Notes: a model not told the origin generated them from the letters alone. A DNA stretch of 64,000 nucleotides from Pandoraea capi (GCF_902459735.1 NZ_CABPRV010000001.1:620001-684000), one strand, 5' to 3'; shown: positions 16,659 through 25,756, numbered from the stretch's first letter. Program-made: numbers and translations.

Positions 16659-17549
16659 ATGCTCAATTACCGCCATCTTTACTACTTCTGGGTGGTCGTC
16701 AAGGAAGGCGGCTTCGCCCGCGCCGCCGAGCGCCTCGACATGGCCGTGCAGACGATCAGCGCGCAAGTCCGCGAACTGGAAAAGTCGCTCGGCCACCAAC
16801 TGCTCAAACCCCTCGGGCGCGGCGTGACCATGACCGAGCCCGGTCAGGCGGCCTTTCGCCGCGCCGAAGAAATCTTCCGCCTCGGCCAGTCGATCCCCGA
16901 CGAAGTCCGCGAAGCGGCAAGCGGCCGGGTGGCGCGCCTGTCGGTAGGTCTCGCCGACGGCATCTCGAAACTCGCCGCTCACGCCATTCTCGCACCGGTG
17001 CTCGACACGCCCTCGTTGCGACTCGTTTGCCACGAAGGCGAGCACGAGCAACTGCTCGCCGAACTCGCCCTGCACAAACTCGACCTCGTCCTGGCGAGTC
17101 AGCCCGCGCCATACAACCCGACCCTGCGACTGGCGAGCGAACGGCTGGTTGATTCGCCCGTCGACTGGTACGGACCGGCGTCGATCGTGCGTAACACCTC
17201 GCGCGACACCTTTCCGCAATGTCTGACGGCACTGCCCGTATTATTGCCGACGGGACACTCCGCCCTGCGCGCCCGGCTCGATCAGTGGTTCGAGGTACAG
17301 GGCATTCGTCCGAATATCGTCGGCGAATTCGAAGACAGCGCATTGATGGCCGTGTTCGCCACCCGCGGTCTGGGCGTGTTTCCGCTCAGTGAAGCCGGTG
17401 CGGGAGATGTCTCGGTGCTGCGCGGGCTGCGCTGGCTGGGACGCCCCGACGGCGTGCACGAAGACATCCACGCCATTCGCTCGCGACGTGGCGAAGGCCA
17501 CCCGCTCGTAGCGCGCATCATCCATCACGCTCAGGGCACCGTCGGGTAA
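16659..17549 (+). CDS. nhaR: LysR-family regulator, NhaR-like
   Basis: A 296-residue LysR-type regulator with the NhaR-type start MLNYRHLYYFWVVVKEGGFA and helix-turn-helix ERLDMAVQTISAQVRELEKS. The C-terminal domain also resembles NhaR (LSVGLADGISKLAAHAIL). In E. coli NhaR activates the sodium/proton antiporter gene nhaA in response to sodium. No nhaA lies in this window. It is divergent from terC and upstream of an AI-2E-family transporter that may exchange sodium and protons in other members, so it may control either. The symbol reflects family, not proven function. Confidence 0.85.
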   Translation: MLNYRHLYYFWVVVKEGGFARAAERLDMAVQTISAQVRELEKSLGHQLLKPLGRGVTMTEPGQAAFRRAEEIFRLGQSIPDEVREAASGRVARLSVGLADGISKLAAHAILAPVLDTPSLRLVCHEGEHEQLLAELALHKLDLVLASQPAPYNPTLRLASERLVDSPVDWYGPASIVRNTSRDTFPQCLTALPVLLPTGHSALRARLDQWFEVQGIRPNIVGEFEDSALMAVFATRGLGVFPLSEAGAGDVSVLRGLRWLGRPDGVHEDIHAIRSRRGEGHPLVARIIHHAQGTVG

Positions 17550-17619
17550 CCGACGTCCGGTTCTGCTATAAGAACGAGTGACGTGCCACCCGGTCCGTCG
17601 TCATCTGCAAGGAAGCCTC

Positions 17620-18687
17620 ATGTCGAGTCGTAGCGACCAACGCAAGTTTTTCCACCTGATGTTGTTCGTGGTGACAGTCGCGTTCGGCTGGATTCTGTTT
17701 CCCCTGTTCGGCGCCGTCTTCTGGGGGACGATCCTCGCCGTGCTGTTCCAGCCGGTGCAGCGCCGCATGCTGGCGCGCATGCGCGGACGCCCCAACCTCG
17801 CCGCACTCACTACGCTGGCCCTGATTCTGGTAATCGTGATTCTGCCGCTCACGCTGGTCGTGGGCATGATGACGCAGGAAATCAGTACCGCACTCCTGCG
17901 CTTTCGCACCGATCTGCCGCAACTGACGGTCGAATTCCAGCAATTGCTCGACCGCCTGCCCGCCGGCGTTCACCGGATCATGGACCTGGCCGGCGTGCAG
18001 GACATCAACGCCATTCAGCAGAAGCTCGCCGACGGCGCCGCGCAGATCGGACGCCTCGTCGCCGTCTACCTCGTGAGCATCGGCCAGAATACGGCGCAGT
18101 TGCTCGTGAGCTTCGGCGTGATGCTCTATCTGCTGTTTTTCCTGTTGCGCGACGGCACCGCTCTCGGCGCGATGGTGCGTCGCGCGCTGCCGCTCGACGA
18201 GCGTCACAAGAGTCAGTTGATCCGCCAGTTCACCACGGTCGTGCGCGCGACAGTCAAGGGCAACATCGCCGTGGCCGTGGCACAAGGGGTGCTCGGTGGC
18301 TTCATTTTCGCGGTGCTCGGCATTCAGGGGTTCGTGCTGGCCGCCGTAGTGATGGCCTTTCTGTCGCTGCTGCCCGCCGTGGGCGCGGCAGTGGTCTGGG
18401 TGCCCGTGGGCATCTGGCTGCTGCTCTCGGGAGCGATCTGGAAGGCGGTCATTCTGTTCGCCTTCTGCGGCACCATCGTAAGTCTGGTGGACAACGTGCT
18501 GCGCCCGATCCTCGTGGGCAAGGACACCAAGCTGCCCGACTGGGTCGTGCTGATCTCCACCCTCGGCGGCATGTCGCTCATCGGCCTGACCGGCTTCGTG
18601 ATCGGACCGCTCGTCGCCGCCCTGTTCATCGCCAGTTGGAACATCTACACCCGACTGCGAGATGACGACGACGCCGACGCTGGCTGA
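17620..18687 (+). CDS. AI-2E family transporter (PerM/YdiK-like)
   Basis: A 355-residue polytopic membrane protein of the AI-2E exporter family, which includes TqsA-like autoinducer-2 exporters and sodium-proton antiporters. Helices come as early pairs (FHLMLFVVTVAFGWILFPLF, then FWGTILAVLF), a soluble middle section (about 105-160) and a C-terminal block with FLSLLPAVGAAVVWVPVGIW and the family segment NVLRPILVGKDTKLPDWVVL. The ATG at 17620 is preferred over the upstream frame opening because AAGGAA lies six bases before it. It follows the NhaR-like gene by 70 bases and is convergent with the TPR gene. The substrate is unknown. Confidence 0.88.
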   Translation: MSSRSDQRKFFHLMLFVVTVAFGWILFPLFGAVFWGTILAVLFQPVQRRMLARMRGRPNLAALTTLALILVIVILPLTLVVGMMTQEISTALLRFRTDLPQLTVEFQQLLDRLPAGVHRIMDLAGVQDINAIQQKLADGAAQIGRLVAVYLVSIGQNTAQLLVSFGVMLYLLFFLLRDGTALGAMVRRALPLDERHKSQLIRQFTTVVRATVKGNIAVAVAQGVLGGFIFAVLGIQGFVLAAVVMAFLSLLPAVGAAVVWVPVGIWLLLSGAIWKAVILFAFCGTIVSLVDNVLRPILVGKDTKLPDWVVLISTLGGMSLIGLTGFVIGPLVAALFIASWNIYTRLRDDDDADAG

Positions 18688-18736
18688 GCCGACGTCATAC
18701 CGCATTGGCCGTACTGGCTGCATCGGCTGCACCGCA

Positions 18737-18798
18737 CCGGAAACTGGACGACGCCGCTCAGGATCGAACTGCGTCGTCGTTTCCGGCCGATGTCGGCC
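18737..18798. repeat. Long inverted repeat between convergent genes
   Basis: An 8-bp arm CCGGAAAC plus GACGACGC (18737-18754, split by two unpaired bases) pairs with 18771-18786. It is immediately followed by the palindrome GGCCGA-TG-TCGGCC at 18785-18798. The gap lies between converging transcripts, so this probably acts as a bidirectional terminator or 3'-end stabiliser, though no T-run is present. Confidence 0.6.
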
Positions 18799-18820
18799 TT
18801 GCGAGATTCCCTGACTTCCC

Positions 18821-20431
18821 TTACGGCGCGGCAACCACGTCGGACTCCCGCGAGGCAATCGCGGCGACGTCCTGACCGACCTGCGCCATCACCGCATCCC
18901 AATCGCCACGCGCCGGCTGGCGATAAAGCGAAACGGACGGATACCAGTCGCTGTCGCGCCGCGACAGTTGCCAGCGCCAGTCCGGCGTGAAACTCAACAG
19001 CACCCACACCGGCTTGCCCAGCGCGCCAGCCAGATGCGCCACCGCCGTATCGGCCGTGATCACCAGATCCATCTGGGCAATGACAGCCGCCGTCTCGGCG
19101 AAATCGCTGAGCTTCGCGCCGATGTCATGCACGTTGGCGTGTGCCTTGCGATAGCTCGCCAGCTCGGCGTGCTCCTCGTCCGTGGCGTCGACCTGCAACG
19201 AATACCACTGCGCATTCGTTGCGAACAGCGGCGCCCAGTGCTTGAGGGGAATATCGCGGCCCGGCGGGAACGGCCGCGTGCGCCACACGAAACCGATGCG
19301 CAATGCGCCTTCCGGCTTGTGACCGAGCATCGAACGCCAGATCATCTCGCGCCCGGCGCTCGCGCGCAGATAAGACGCGTGCGGGGAGGCATGCGCAGGC
19401 GAATGCGCTGCCACGTTGCCCCCCACCTTGAGCAGGTGCGGCAAGCTGAGCAGTGGCATCTGCCAGTCGAACGACGGCACCGGCATATGCTCGCCGAGCA
19501 CCGTCACGCCGCGCGCGAAACCGCCCAGCAACGTCACGAGCGGCGCCTGCACCGACAGCACGACCGTCGCCCCCATCGCGACCAGACGCGGCACGAAACG
19601 CACGAACTGCAACGTATCGCCGAACCCCTGTTCGCTATAGACGAACACGGTCTTGCCGGCCAGCGGCGCCTTGCCGTCCCACAAACGGTCGTTGAAACGC
19701 CGTTGCTGAGCGCCATCCTGCCAGCGCCATTCGTAATCGTGCCAGCCGTGCTCGAACTCGCCCAGCAGGAGATTCGTCTGTGCGCGGTTGGTACGCGCGC
19801 CAGCATGATCGGGGGCGAGCTTCACGGCCTGATGCAGGCATTGCAGGGCGTCGTCGAACGCATGCTGCTCGCGCAGCGCCACGCCGAGATTGACCAGCGG
19901 ATCGGGCTGCGCCGGCGCGATGGCATTGGCGAGCCGGTAGGCGGCGATTTCTTCGTCGAAGCGACCCAGCGCGCCCAGTGCCCGGCCACGGTTGAAGTGC
20001 GCTTGCCACAGGGCAGGCGCCTTGGCCGCCGTGCGCTCGAACCAGACGAGCGCACGGGCGTTGTCGCCCGCCTGCGCCCACGTCAGGCCGATGGTGTGCA
20101 GCGTGCCGATGACGTCCGGCGATTGCTGCACCGTGGCTTCGAACAGCGCCTCGGCCCGCATCGGGCGGCCGGCCTGGAGACTGGCCATGGCAGCGTCGAA
20201 CGTGGCCTGCGCCCCGGGGCGCGGCACGAGCGCCAGCAGCCGATCGAAGGCGTCTGCCGCCGATTCGAAGGCGCTCATGCGCAGCGAGACATAGGCAAGC
20301 CCTTCGAGCGCGGGCAGAAATTCGGGGGATTGTTTCAGAACTTGACGTAACTCGGCGATCGCCTCGTCGAGCCGGCCGGCGGCACTCAGTTGTCGTGCAC
20401 GCTCGCAACGCGCGTCTAATGGCGTCGTCAT
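18821..20431 (-). CDS. TPR protein with C-terminal glycosyltransferase-9-like domain
   Basis: A 536-residue protein. Residues about 1-270 form tetratricopeptide repeats (ARQLSAAGRLDEAIAELRQV, NRGRALGALGRFDEEIAAYR, DDALQCLHQAVKLAPDHAGA). The C-terminal half resembles heptosyltransferase-type Rossmann proteins: FGDTLQFVRFVPRLVAMGAT near the nucleotide site and DLVITADTAVAHLAGALGKP near the end. Such proteins are common in proteobacteria and are thought to act in protein or surface glycosylation, without a proven substrate. The long open frame continues upstream, but the ATG at 20431 follows AAGGA by eight bases and starts right at the first repeat. Confidence 0.82.
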   Translation of the reverse strand: MTTPLDARCERARQLSAAGRLDEAIAELRQVLKQSPEFLPALEGLAYVSLRMSAFESAADAFDRLLALVPRPGAQATFDAAMASLQAGRPMRAEALFEATVQQSPDVIGTLHTIGLTWAQAGDNARALVWFERTAAKAPALWQAHFNRGRALGALGRFDEEIAAYRLANAIAPAQPDPLVNLGVALREQHAFDDALQCLHQAVKLAPDHAGARTNRAQTNLLLGEFEHGWHDYEWRWQDGAQQRRFNDRLWDGKAPLAGKTVFVYSEQGFGDTLQFVRFVPRLVAMGATVVLSVQAPLVTLLGGFARGVTVLGEHMPVPSFDWQMPLLSLPHLLKVGGNVAAHSPAHASPHASYLRASAGREMIWRSMLGHKPEGALRIGFVWRTRPFPPGRDIPLKHWAPLFATNAQWYSLQVDATDEEHAELASYRKAHANVHDIGAKLSDFAETAAVIAQMDLVITADTAVAHLAGALGKPVWVLLSFTPDWRWQLSRRDSDWYPSVSLYRQPARGDWDAVMAQVGQDVAAIASRESDVVAAP

Positions 20432-21029
20432 GCGGCGCATCCTTGCTTGTCTGGGAATTGGAGGGAGACGGACCGGCAAGCCATTCGAACGCCGGGGCGT
20501 GATCCCCCTCGGCAACAGGCGCCGTAGCCCGAGCAAGCGGTGCACACTACACGACCGCACGGCGCGAAGCAAGCCGCGGGAATTGGTCTGTGCAACGCTA
20601 ATAAAGTTCACATCATCAACGTTCCATTTAGCGGTGTCCGGAACCGCGAATTTCCCCCTCGTTACCCGAGCGGGAAAGCGGCATTTTTTGAAGCGTTTTC
20701 CGAAAGCACGGGCACGAATCTCCCACATCTCCCACATCGCCCACATCGCCCGCCTCGTCCACCTCGGCCATAACGCCGATTCGGTATCGCTCGATGAAAC
20801 CACTTCTTCCCGCAGTGCAGCATAAAAACCACAGTCGCCTGCCGGCGGCGAGGTTTGCCAATGTATGACACCGGCTTTAACATCTTTTTACGGGGCAATC
20901 TGGTAGCATCCGCTGCCGTCGCTGCACGTGCATCACGTCGCTGGTCGCTTGTCGTTGCCGTGCTGCCGCGCCGCACACCGACGTTTCAGTCCTGTTGTCC
21001 GTCCGAACCCTCATCCAACCGAGGTCTTG
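20432..21029. other. Divergent intergenic region with a 9-bp tandem repeat
   Basis: These 598 bases separate the TPR gene from the ABC permease gene and should hold both promoters. At 20720-20764 are five tandem 9-base units, two exact TCCCACATC, then GCCCACATC and two degenerate copies. The overlapping reading frames through the repeat have low-complexity protein sequence and no ribosome-binding sites, so they are not called as genes. Confidence 0.5.
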
Positions 21030-22769
21030 ATGACGCGCGTAGCCCGTCCGTTCATCCCCGCCACCGCGCGACGTCTGCTGCCCAATCGCTGGGACTTCAT
21101 TGCGTTTCCGATCATCATCGGTTTTCTGATGGTCAGCTCGATGGGCATTCGCCAGACCTGGGCCCCGCTGGCCGATCTGCATACCGAGGTCATCTCGCTG
21201 GATCCGGCCAACCTGCCCGAGTATGCGTTACGCACCACGCTGCGCATGCTGGCCGCGATGGTGGCGTCGCTGATCTTCACGCTGGTCTACGGCACGCTCG
21301 CCGCCAAGAGCCGTCGCGCCGAAAAGCTGCTGGTGCCGATGCTGGACATCCTCCAGTCGGTGCCGGTGCTGGGCTACATCTCGTTTACCGTCACGTTCTT
21401 CCTCGCCCTGTTCCCGGGTCGCGTGCTCGGCGCCGAATGCGCCGCCATCTTCGCGATCTTCACGAGTCAGGCGTGGAACATGACGTTCTCGTTCTACCAG
21501 TCGATGCGCACCCAGCCGCGCGATCTCTCCGAAGTCGCCGTGAACCTGCGCCTCTCGCCGTGGCAGCGGTTCTGGAAGCTCGACGTGCCCTACTCGATGC
21601 CGGGCCTCATCTGGAACATGATGATGAGCATGTCGGGCGGCTGGTTCTTCGTGGTGGCCTCCGAGGCGATCACCGTGGGCGACAAGACCGTGACGCTGCC
21701 GGGCATCGGCGCTTACCTCGCCACCGCCATCCTCCAGCGCGATCTGGGCGCCGTGGGCTGGGTGATTCTGGCGATGGTCGTCGTCATCGTCATTTACGAC
21801 CAGTTCCTGTTCCGCCCGATGGTCGCGTGGTCGGACAAGTTCCGCCTGGAAGACACGGTCTCGCAGGCCGCGCCGGAGTCGTGGGTGCTCAACGTCATTC
21901 AGCGTACGCGCGCGATCCAGTTGCTGCTGCGTCCGCTGGGCAAGCTGCTGCGCACGATCGCGCGCATGCGCATGCCGGTCTCGCTGCCGGCCGCCATCCA
22001 CTCCGAGTCGAATTCGCCGCTTTCGCGCGTAATCGACTGGCTGTGGGCCGCGCTGCTCGTGGTGCTGGGCGTGTCCGCCGCGTGGAAAATCTGCTCGTTC
22101 GTGCTGGCCGAAGTCGGTGGCCCCGAGATCCTGCGCGTGTTCGGCCTCGGTCTGATCACGCTGGTTCGCGTGATCGTGCTGATCGCCATTGCCTCGGTCA
22201 TCTGGGTACCGCTGGGCGTGTTGATCGGGCTGCGGCCGAAGCTCGCCGAGCGTATCCAGCCGCTGGCGCAGTTCCTCGCCGCTTTCCCGGCCAACCTGCT
22301 GTTCCCGATCTTCGTGGTGCTGATCGTCCACTTCCGCCTCAACGCGGACATCTGGCTCTCGCCGCTGATCGTGCTGGGCACGCAGTGGTACATCCTGTTC
22401 AACGTGATTGCCGGGGCCACGGCCTTCCCGAACGATTTCAAGGAAGCCGCCACCAACTTCCGTATTCGCGGCTGGCAGTGGTGGCGTCAGGTCATGCTGC
22501 CGGGCATCTTCCCCTATTACGTGACGGGGGCGATCACGGCGTCCGGTGGCGCGTGGAACGCGTCCATCGTCTCGGAATACGTGCAATGGGGCGACGACAA
22601 GGTCGCGGCGCACGGGCTGGGCGCCTACATCGCGCAAATGACGGCCGCCGGCGACTATCCGCGCATTCTGCTCGGCATCGCGGTGATGGCGCTGTTCGTC
22701 GTACTGTTCAACCGTTTGCTGTGGCGCCCCATGTACGCCATCGCTGAAAACAAGCTTCGTCTGAATTGA
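21030..22769 (+). CDS. ABC transporter permease, fused double permease (NitT/TauT type)
   Basis: A 579-residue inner-membrane protein made of two binding-protein-dependent permease domains in tandem, each with about six helices. The first domain (about 30-270) carries the EAA-like loop near FVVASEAITVGDKTVTLPGI. The second (about 320-575) has ASGGAWNASIVSEYVQWGDD at the same position. Normally two separate subunits form the channel. The ATG at 21030 follows GAGG by five bases; the frame is open upstream but without family resemblance. The ATPase gene starts ten bases after its stop. No solute-binding protein lies beside it, so the substrate is open. Confidence 0.9.
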   Translation: MTRVARPFIPATARRLLPNRWDFIAFPIIIGFLMVSSMGIRQTWAPLADLHTEVISLDPANLPEYALRTTLRMLAAMVASLIFTLVYGTLAAKSRRAEKLLVPMLDILQSVPVLGYISFTVTFFLALFPGRVLGAECAAIFAIFTSQAWNMTFSFYQSMRTQPRDLSEVAVNLRLSPWQRFWKLDVPYSMPGLIWNMMMSMSGGWFFVVASEAITVGDKTVTLPGIGAYLATAILQRDLGAVGWVILAMVVVIVIYDQFLFRPMVAWSDKFRLEDTVSQAAPESWVLNVIQRTRAIQLLLRPLGKLLRTIARMRMPVSLPAAIHSESNSPLSRVIDWLWAALLVVLGVSAAWKICSFVLAEVGGPEILRVFGLGLITLVRVIVLIAIASVIWVPLGVLIGLRPKLAERIQPLAQFLAAFPANLLFPIFVVLIVHFRLNADIWLSPLIVLGTQWYILFNVIAGATAFPNDFKEAATNFRIRGWQWWRQVMLPGIFPYYVTGAITASGGAWNASIVSEYVQWGDDKVAAHGLGAYIAQMTAAGDYPRILLGIAVMALFVVLFNRLLWRPMYAIAENKLRLN

Positions 22770-22779
22770 AGGGACCGTG

Positions 22780-24105
22780 ATGCCGAACGATACTTACGCT
22801 GGCCAACCGATCGCCGGAAAAGAGATCTTCTCGCTTGCCAACGTCAGCCGTGGCTTTCGCAAGGGCAGCGACGAGCGTCAGGTGCTCGACGGGGTGAACC
22901 TGCAACTGCATGAAGGCGAGATCGTCGGTCTGCTGGGCCGCTCGGGCTCGGGCAAGTCGACGTTGCTGCGCATCATCGCCGGGCTGATTCAGCCAAGCTC
23001 GGGCGACATCCGCTACATGGGCCAGCCGCTCGAAGGGCCGCCCGAAGGCGTGGCGATGGTGTTCCAGACGTTCGCGCTGTTCCCGTGGCTGACCGTGTTG
23101 CAGAACGTGGAAGCCGGGCTCGAAGCCCTCGGCGTCGAGCCGAAGGAGCGCCGCAAGCGCGCACTCGCCGCCATCGATCTGATCGGTCTGGACGGCTTCG
23201 AGAACGCCTATCCGCGCGAACTCTCGGGCGGCATGCGACAACGGGTGGGCTTCGCCCGCGCGCTCGTCGTGAACCCGACGTTGCTGCTCATGGACGAGCC
23301 GTTCTCCGCACTCGACGTGCTCACGGCCGAAACGCTGCGTACCGACCTGCTCGACTTGTGGAGCCAGCGTCAGTTGCCGATCAAGTCGATCCTGATCGTC
23401 ACGCACAACATCGAGGAAGCGGTGTTCATGTGCGACCGGATTCTGGTGCTGTCGTCGAATCCGGGCCGCGTGGTCGCCGAAATCAAGGTGCCGTTCGCGC
23501 ATCGCCGCAACCGTCTCGACCCGGCCTTCCGCAAGATGGTGGACGATATCTACGCGCTGATGACCTCGCGCCGCAACGCCCACACCACGCAGAAGATGCC
23601 GCTGGAACTCTCCAGTCCGCTGCATGAAGTGTCGACCAACCTGATGGCCGGTCTGCTCGAAGCGCTCGCCGTGCCGCCCTACAACGGCCGCGCCGACTTG
23701 CCGGACATCGCGCAAACGCTGCTGCTGGAGGTCGACGACCTCTTCCCGGTGGCCGAAATTCTCGACCAGTTGGGCTTCGCGGAACTCAAGGAAGGCGACA
23801 TTCTGCTGACCGCTGCGGGCAAGCGCTTCGTGGACGTCAGCACGCAGGAGCGCAAGGTGCTGTTCGCCGAGCATCTGCTGCGTCACGTGCCGCTGGCCGC
23901 GAAGATCCGGGCCGTCTTGCAGGAGCGTCGCGGGCAACGCGCGCCGCGCGTGCGTTTCGAGCAGGAGCTGGAAGATTCGATGTCGGACGATCTCGCGCAG
24001 GAAACGCTCGACACCGCCATCAACTGGGGACGTTACGCCGAGATCTTCTCGTACAACGACCACACGGAGACGTTCAGTCTGGAAGACGTGGAAGGCGCGA
24101 CCTGA
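22780..24105 (+). CDS. ABC transporter ATPase with C-terminal AAA-associated domain
   Basis: A 441-residue ATP-binding subunit. The NitT/TauT-type ATPase domain (about 15-260) has Walker A GLLGRSGSGKSTLL, signature LSGGMRQRVGFARAL, Walker B LLLMDEPFSALD and switch THNIEEA. The extra C-terminal part (about 285-430) resembles the AAA-associated C domain, which often occurs with fused-permease transporters and may have a regulatory role. The ATG at 22780 has GAAGGGA six bases upstream; a GTG at 22777 is possible. It pairs with the preceding double permease. Confidence 0.9.
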   Translation: MPNDTYAGQPIAGKEIFSLANVSRGFRKGSDERQVLDGVNLQLHEGEIVGLLGRSGSGKSTLLRIIAGLIQPSSGDIRYMGQPLEGPPEGVAMVFQTFALFPWLTVLQNVEAGLEALGVEPKERRKRALAAIDLIGLDGFENAYPRELSGGMRQRVGFARALVVNPTLLLMDEPFSALDVLTAETLRTDLLDLWSQRQLPIKSILIVTHNIEEAVFMCDRILVLSSNPGRVVAEIKVPFAHRRNRLDPAFRKMVDDIYALMTSRRNAHTTQKMPLELSSPLHEVSTNLMAGLLEALAVPPYNGRADLPDIAQTLLLEVDDLFPVAEILDQLGFAELKEGDILLTAAGKRFVDVSTQERKVLFAEHLLRHVPLAAKIRAVLQERRGQRAPRVRFEQELEDSMSDDLAQETLDTAINWGRYAEIFSYNDHTETFSLEDVEGAT

Positions 24106-24144
24106 TGCGCGTCAGCACGAACGCATGAGCGTCGGCTGAAAGAG

Positions 24145-24186
24145 CAACGCCGCGCGAGCCATCCGGCCGCGCGGCGTTGTCGTTTG
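24145..24186 (+). terminator. Terminator after the ABC ATPase gene
   Basis: A perfect 12-bp GC-rich stem (CAACGCCGCGCG, 24145-24156 with 24168-24179) is followed by TCGTTTG. Its 3' side, GGCGTTGTCGTTTGTG, is the same as at the 5104-5139 terminator. Confidence 0.75.
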
Positions 24187-24245
24187 TGGATCGGTTGAGC
24201 GAGGGCGTCGCAGTCAGCTTCATCACGCCCCCCCCCCATGGAAGA

Positions 24246-25145
24246 CTAGAAGGCGTATCCCGCGCCGATCATCCACGTCTGATTGATGGTCTTCGAGTCG
24301 GGCTCGTAGGCGCTCACGCCCGGGCCGACCTGCGTGGCCGCCGAACGGCCGTACTGGAAGCGCGACCATTCATAGGTCGCATTGATGTGGAAGTTGCGGG
24401 CGATCGCATAGTCGAGCCCGAAACCGGCCACGACGACCGGTTTGTTACCGAGGCTGAAGTTGTTCTGCGAGCCCGCCAGCGTCATCGATGCGCCGAGCAT
24501 GGCACCGGCACGAATGTCGGCCGTCGCGACCAGCTTCGAGGTAAGTTCCATCTGCCCCATCAACCCGCCGCCGACCACGTGGTGACGATATCGCTCGTAG
24601 AAGCCATAGGGATCGCGGCTGCTGTCGCGAATCCAGTCGCGATAGCTGTAGCTGACATACGGAATCACCTGCGCATTCCACGTGCCGAGGTGGAACGGAA
24701 TGGCTTTACCGGCCTTGAGCGTGACGTCTGTGGCCGTGGAGCGCGTCGACATCTGATAGTCGGGCTGGATCACGCGACCGGCGGTGTCCTGCAAATAGCC
24801 GCCGTAGTTCACGTTGCCATGCGCCACGCGCACCGAACCACTGAAATAGAGATTGGAGATGCCGAACAACTGGCGTTGCGTGGACGCGGTCAGGGCAAAC
24901 GCCGCCGTAGTCCCGCTCTCGGAATCGCTCTTGCCCGGTCCGATCGTCTCCCAGTAGTTCAACTGCTGGGCACCGACACCGAGCCAGACCTGATTGTTGG
25001 CGCGCAGCATGGCTTCCTGCGCATAGGCCGTCGATAGCCCACACAGGCCGACGGTGGCGACGGTAGCGACAGCGAGTCGCGCGGTGCGCCCGAAGGCAGT
25101 TCCGCGATGGCCGCAAACGATGGTGCGGCGTGTATCGGGCGTCAT
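24246..25145 (-). CDS. Outer-membrane beta-barrel protein (OmpW-like size, family uncertain)
   Basis: A 299-residue secreted protein. An unusually long basic start (GHRGTAFGRTARL) leads into a hydrophobic stretch and a signal-peptidase site near TAYAQEA, at about residues 38-40. The mature part alternates polar and hydrophobic residues in amphipathic strands (NAQVIPYVSYSYRDWI, FHINATYEWSRFQYG) and ends in GAGYAF, the terminal aromatic of outer-membrane barrels. The ATG at 25145 follows GGGAGGGA; a frame extension upstream has no signal-peptide logic. Family assignment beyond an outer-membrane barrel of about 12 strands is not safe. A run of ten G (minus strand, 24237-24228) starts eight bases after the stop. 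Confidence 0.78.
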   Translation of the reverse strand: MTPDTRRTIVCGHRGTAFGRTARLAVATVATVGLCGLSTAYAQEAMLRANNQVWLGVGAQQLNYWETIGPGKSDSESGTTAAFALTASTQRQLFGISNLYFSGSVRVAHGNVNYGGYLQDTAGRVIQPDYQMSTRSTATDVTLKAGKAIPFHLGTWNAQVIPYVSYSYRDWIRDSSRDPYGFYERYRHHVVGGGLMGQMELTSKLVATADIRAGAMLGASMTLAGSQNNFSLGNKPVVVAGFGLDYAIARNFHINATYEWSRFQYGRSAATQVGPGVSAYEPDSKTINQTWMIGAGYAF

Positions 25146-25612
25146 GGCACGTCCCTCCCCAGGCGTGATCTCAACGACGACTTGGCAGCGACCATCGGCG
25201 TGGCCACCGTTTTCAGGCATTGTTTCAGTGCGTACGACGCCGCGCAAGCGGAGAAATGTGGATTCTTCGCATGCCTCGACGATTGAGATTTCAGCGCGGC
25301 GAGGCACCGAAACGGGGAACGCCCGCGCGCGGGCCGTGGCAACGGGCGAGCAAGGTGGGATGAGAGACGGCAGGTCGCTCTGGAAGTGCTCGTCGAAACG
25401 ATTCGCCCATTGAGGGAGCGTGTCAAAAAGGCGACACCTATCGGTATAGATACTGATTAGCGGTCGTTTTTGTGCGGTCGCATAATCGATTCAGAACCTG
25501 CCGCAAACCGAAGCCGTTCGGGGATCTGCCGTGTGCCGGGGGGCGCATCGGCAGAAACGTCAGCAGGTTCTTTCCGCGGCGAAGACCGTGTACCAGATCC
25601 GGAAGGTGCAAT
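25146..25612. other. Divergent intergenic region
   Basis: These 467 bases lie between the outer-membrane protein gene and the 47-residue membrane protein gene. No additional gene is supported. The stretch 25430-25490 is AT-richer and includes CATAAT at 25481-25486, a possible -10 element for the small gene, without a convincing -35. Confidence 0.4.
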
Positions 25613-25756
25613 ATGAGCTACTACCATTCGAAAGAGGAAGGCCGCGCACGCGCCATCAGCCTCACGCCGGCTTACCGCTGGCGCCGTCGGGCATTCGCCG
25701 TCACGTGTGCGGTCGTGGCCGCGCTGGCTTACTACGCGGTGCACCACCCGAAGTAA
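25613..25756 (+). CDS. Small single-pass membrane protein (47 residues)
   Basis: The short protein begins MSYYHSKEEGRARAISLTPA, continues with a basic YRWRRR anchor and has one hydrophobic helix (about 27-42, AFAVTCAVVAALAYYAV) before HHPK. The predicted topology is N-terminus in the cytoplasm. GGAAGG lies seven bases before the ATG. The frame is open upstream to 25472, but the ATG with the ribosome-binding site is the plausible start. Function is unknown. It is convergent with tdh, 51 bases apart. Confidence 0.65.
   Translation: MSYYHSKEEGRARAISLTPAYRWRRRAFAVTCAVVAALAYYAVHHPK

Noticed and set aside
20430-20825. 131-codon ORF through the 9-bp tandem repeat
   Set aside because: The repeated His-Ile-Ala/Ser residues simply reflect the DNA repeat; there is no ribosome-binding site, and the frame overlaps the TPR gene start.
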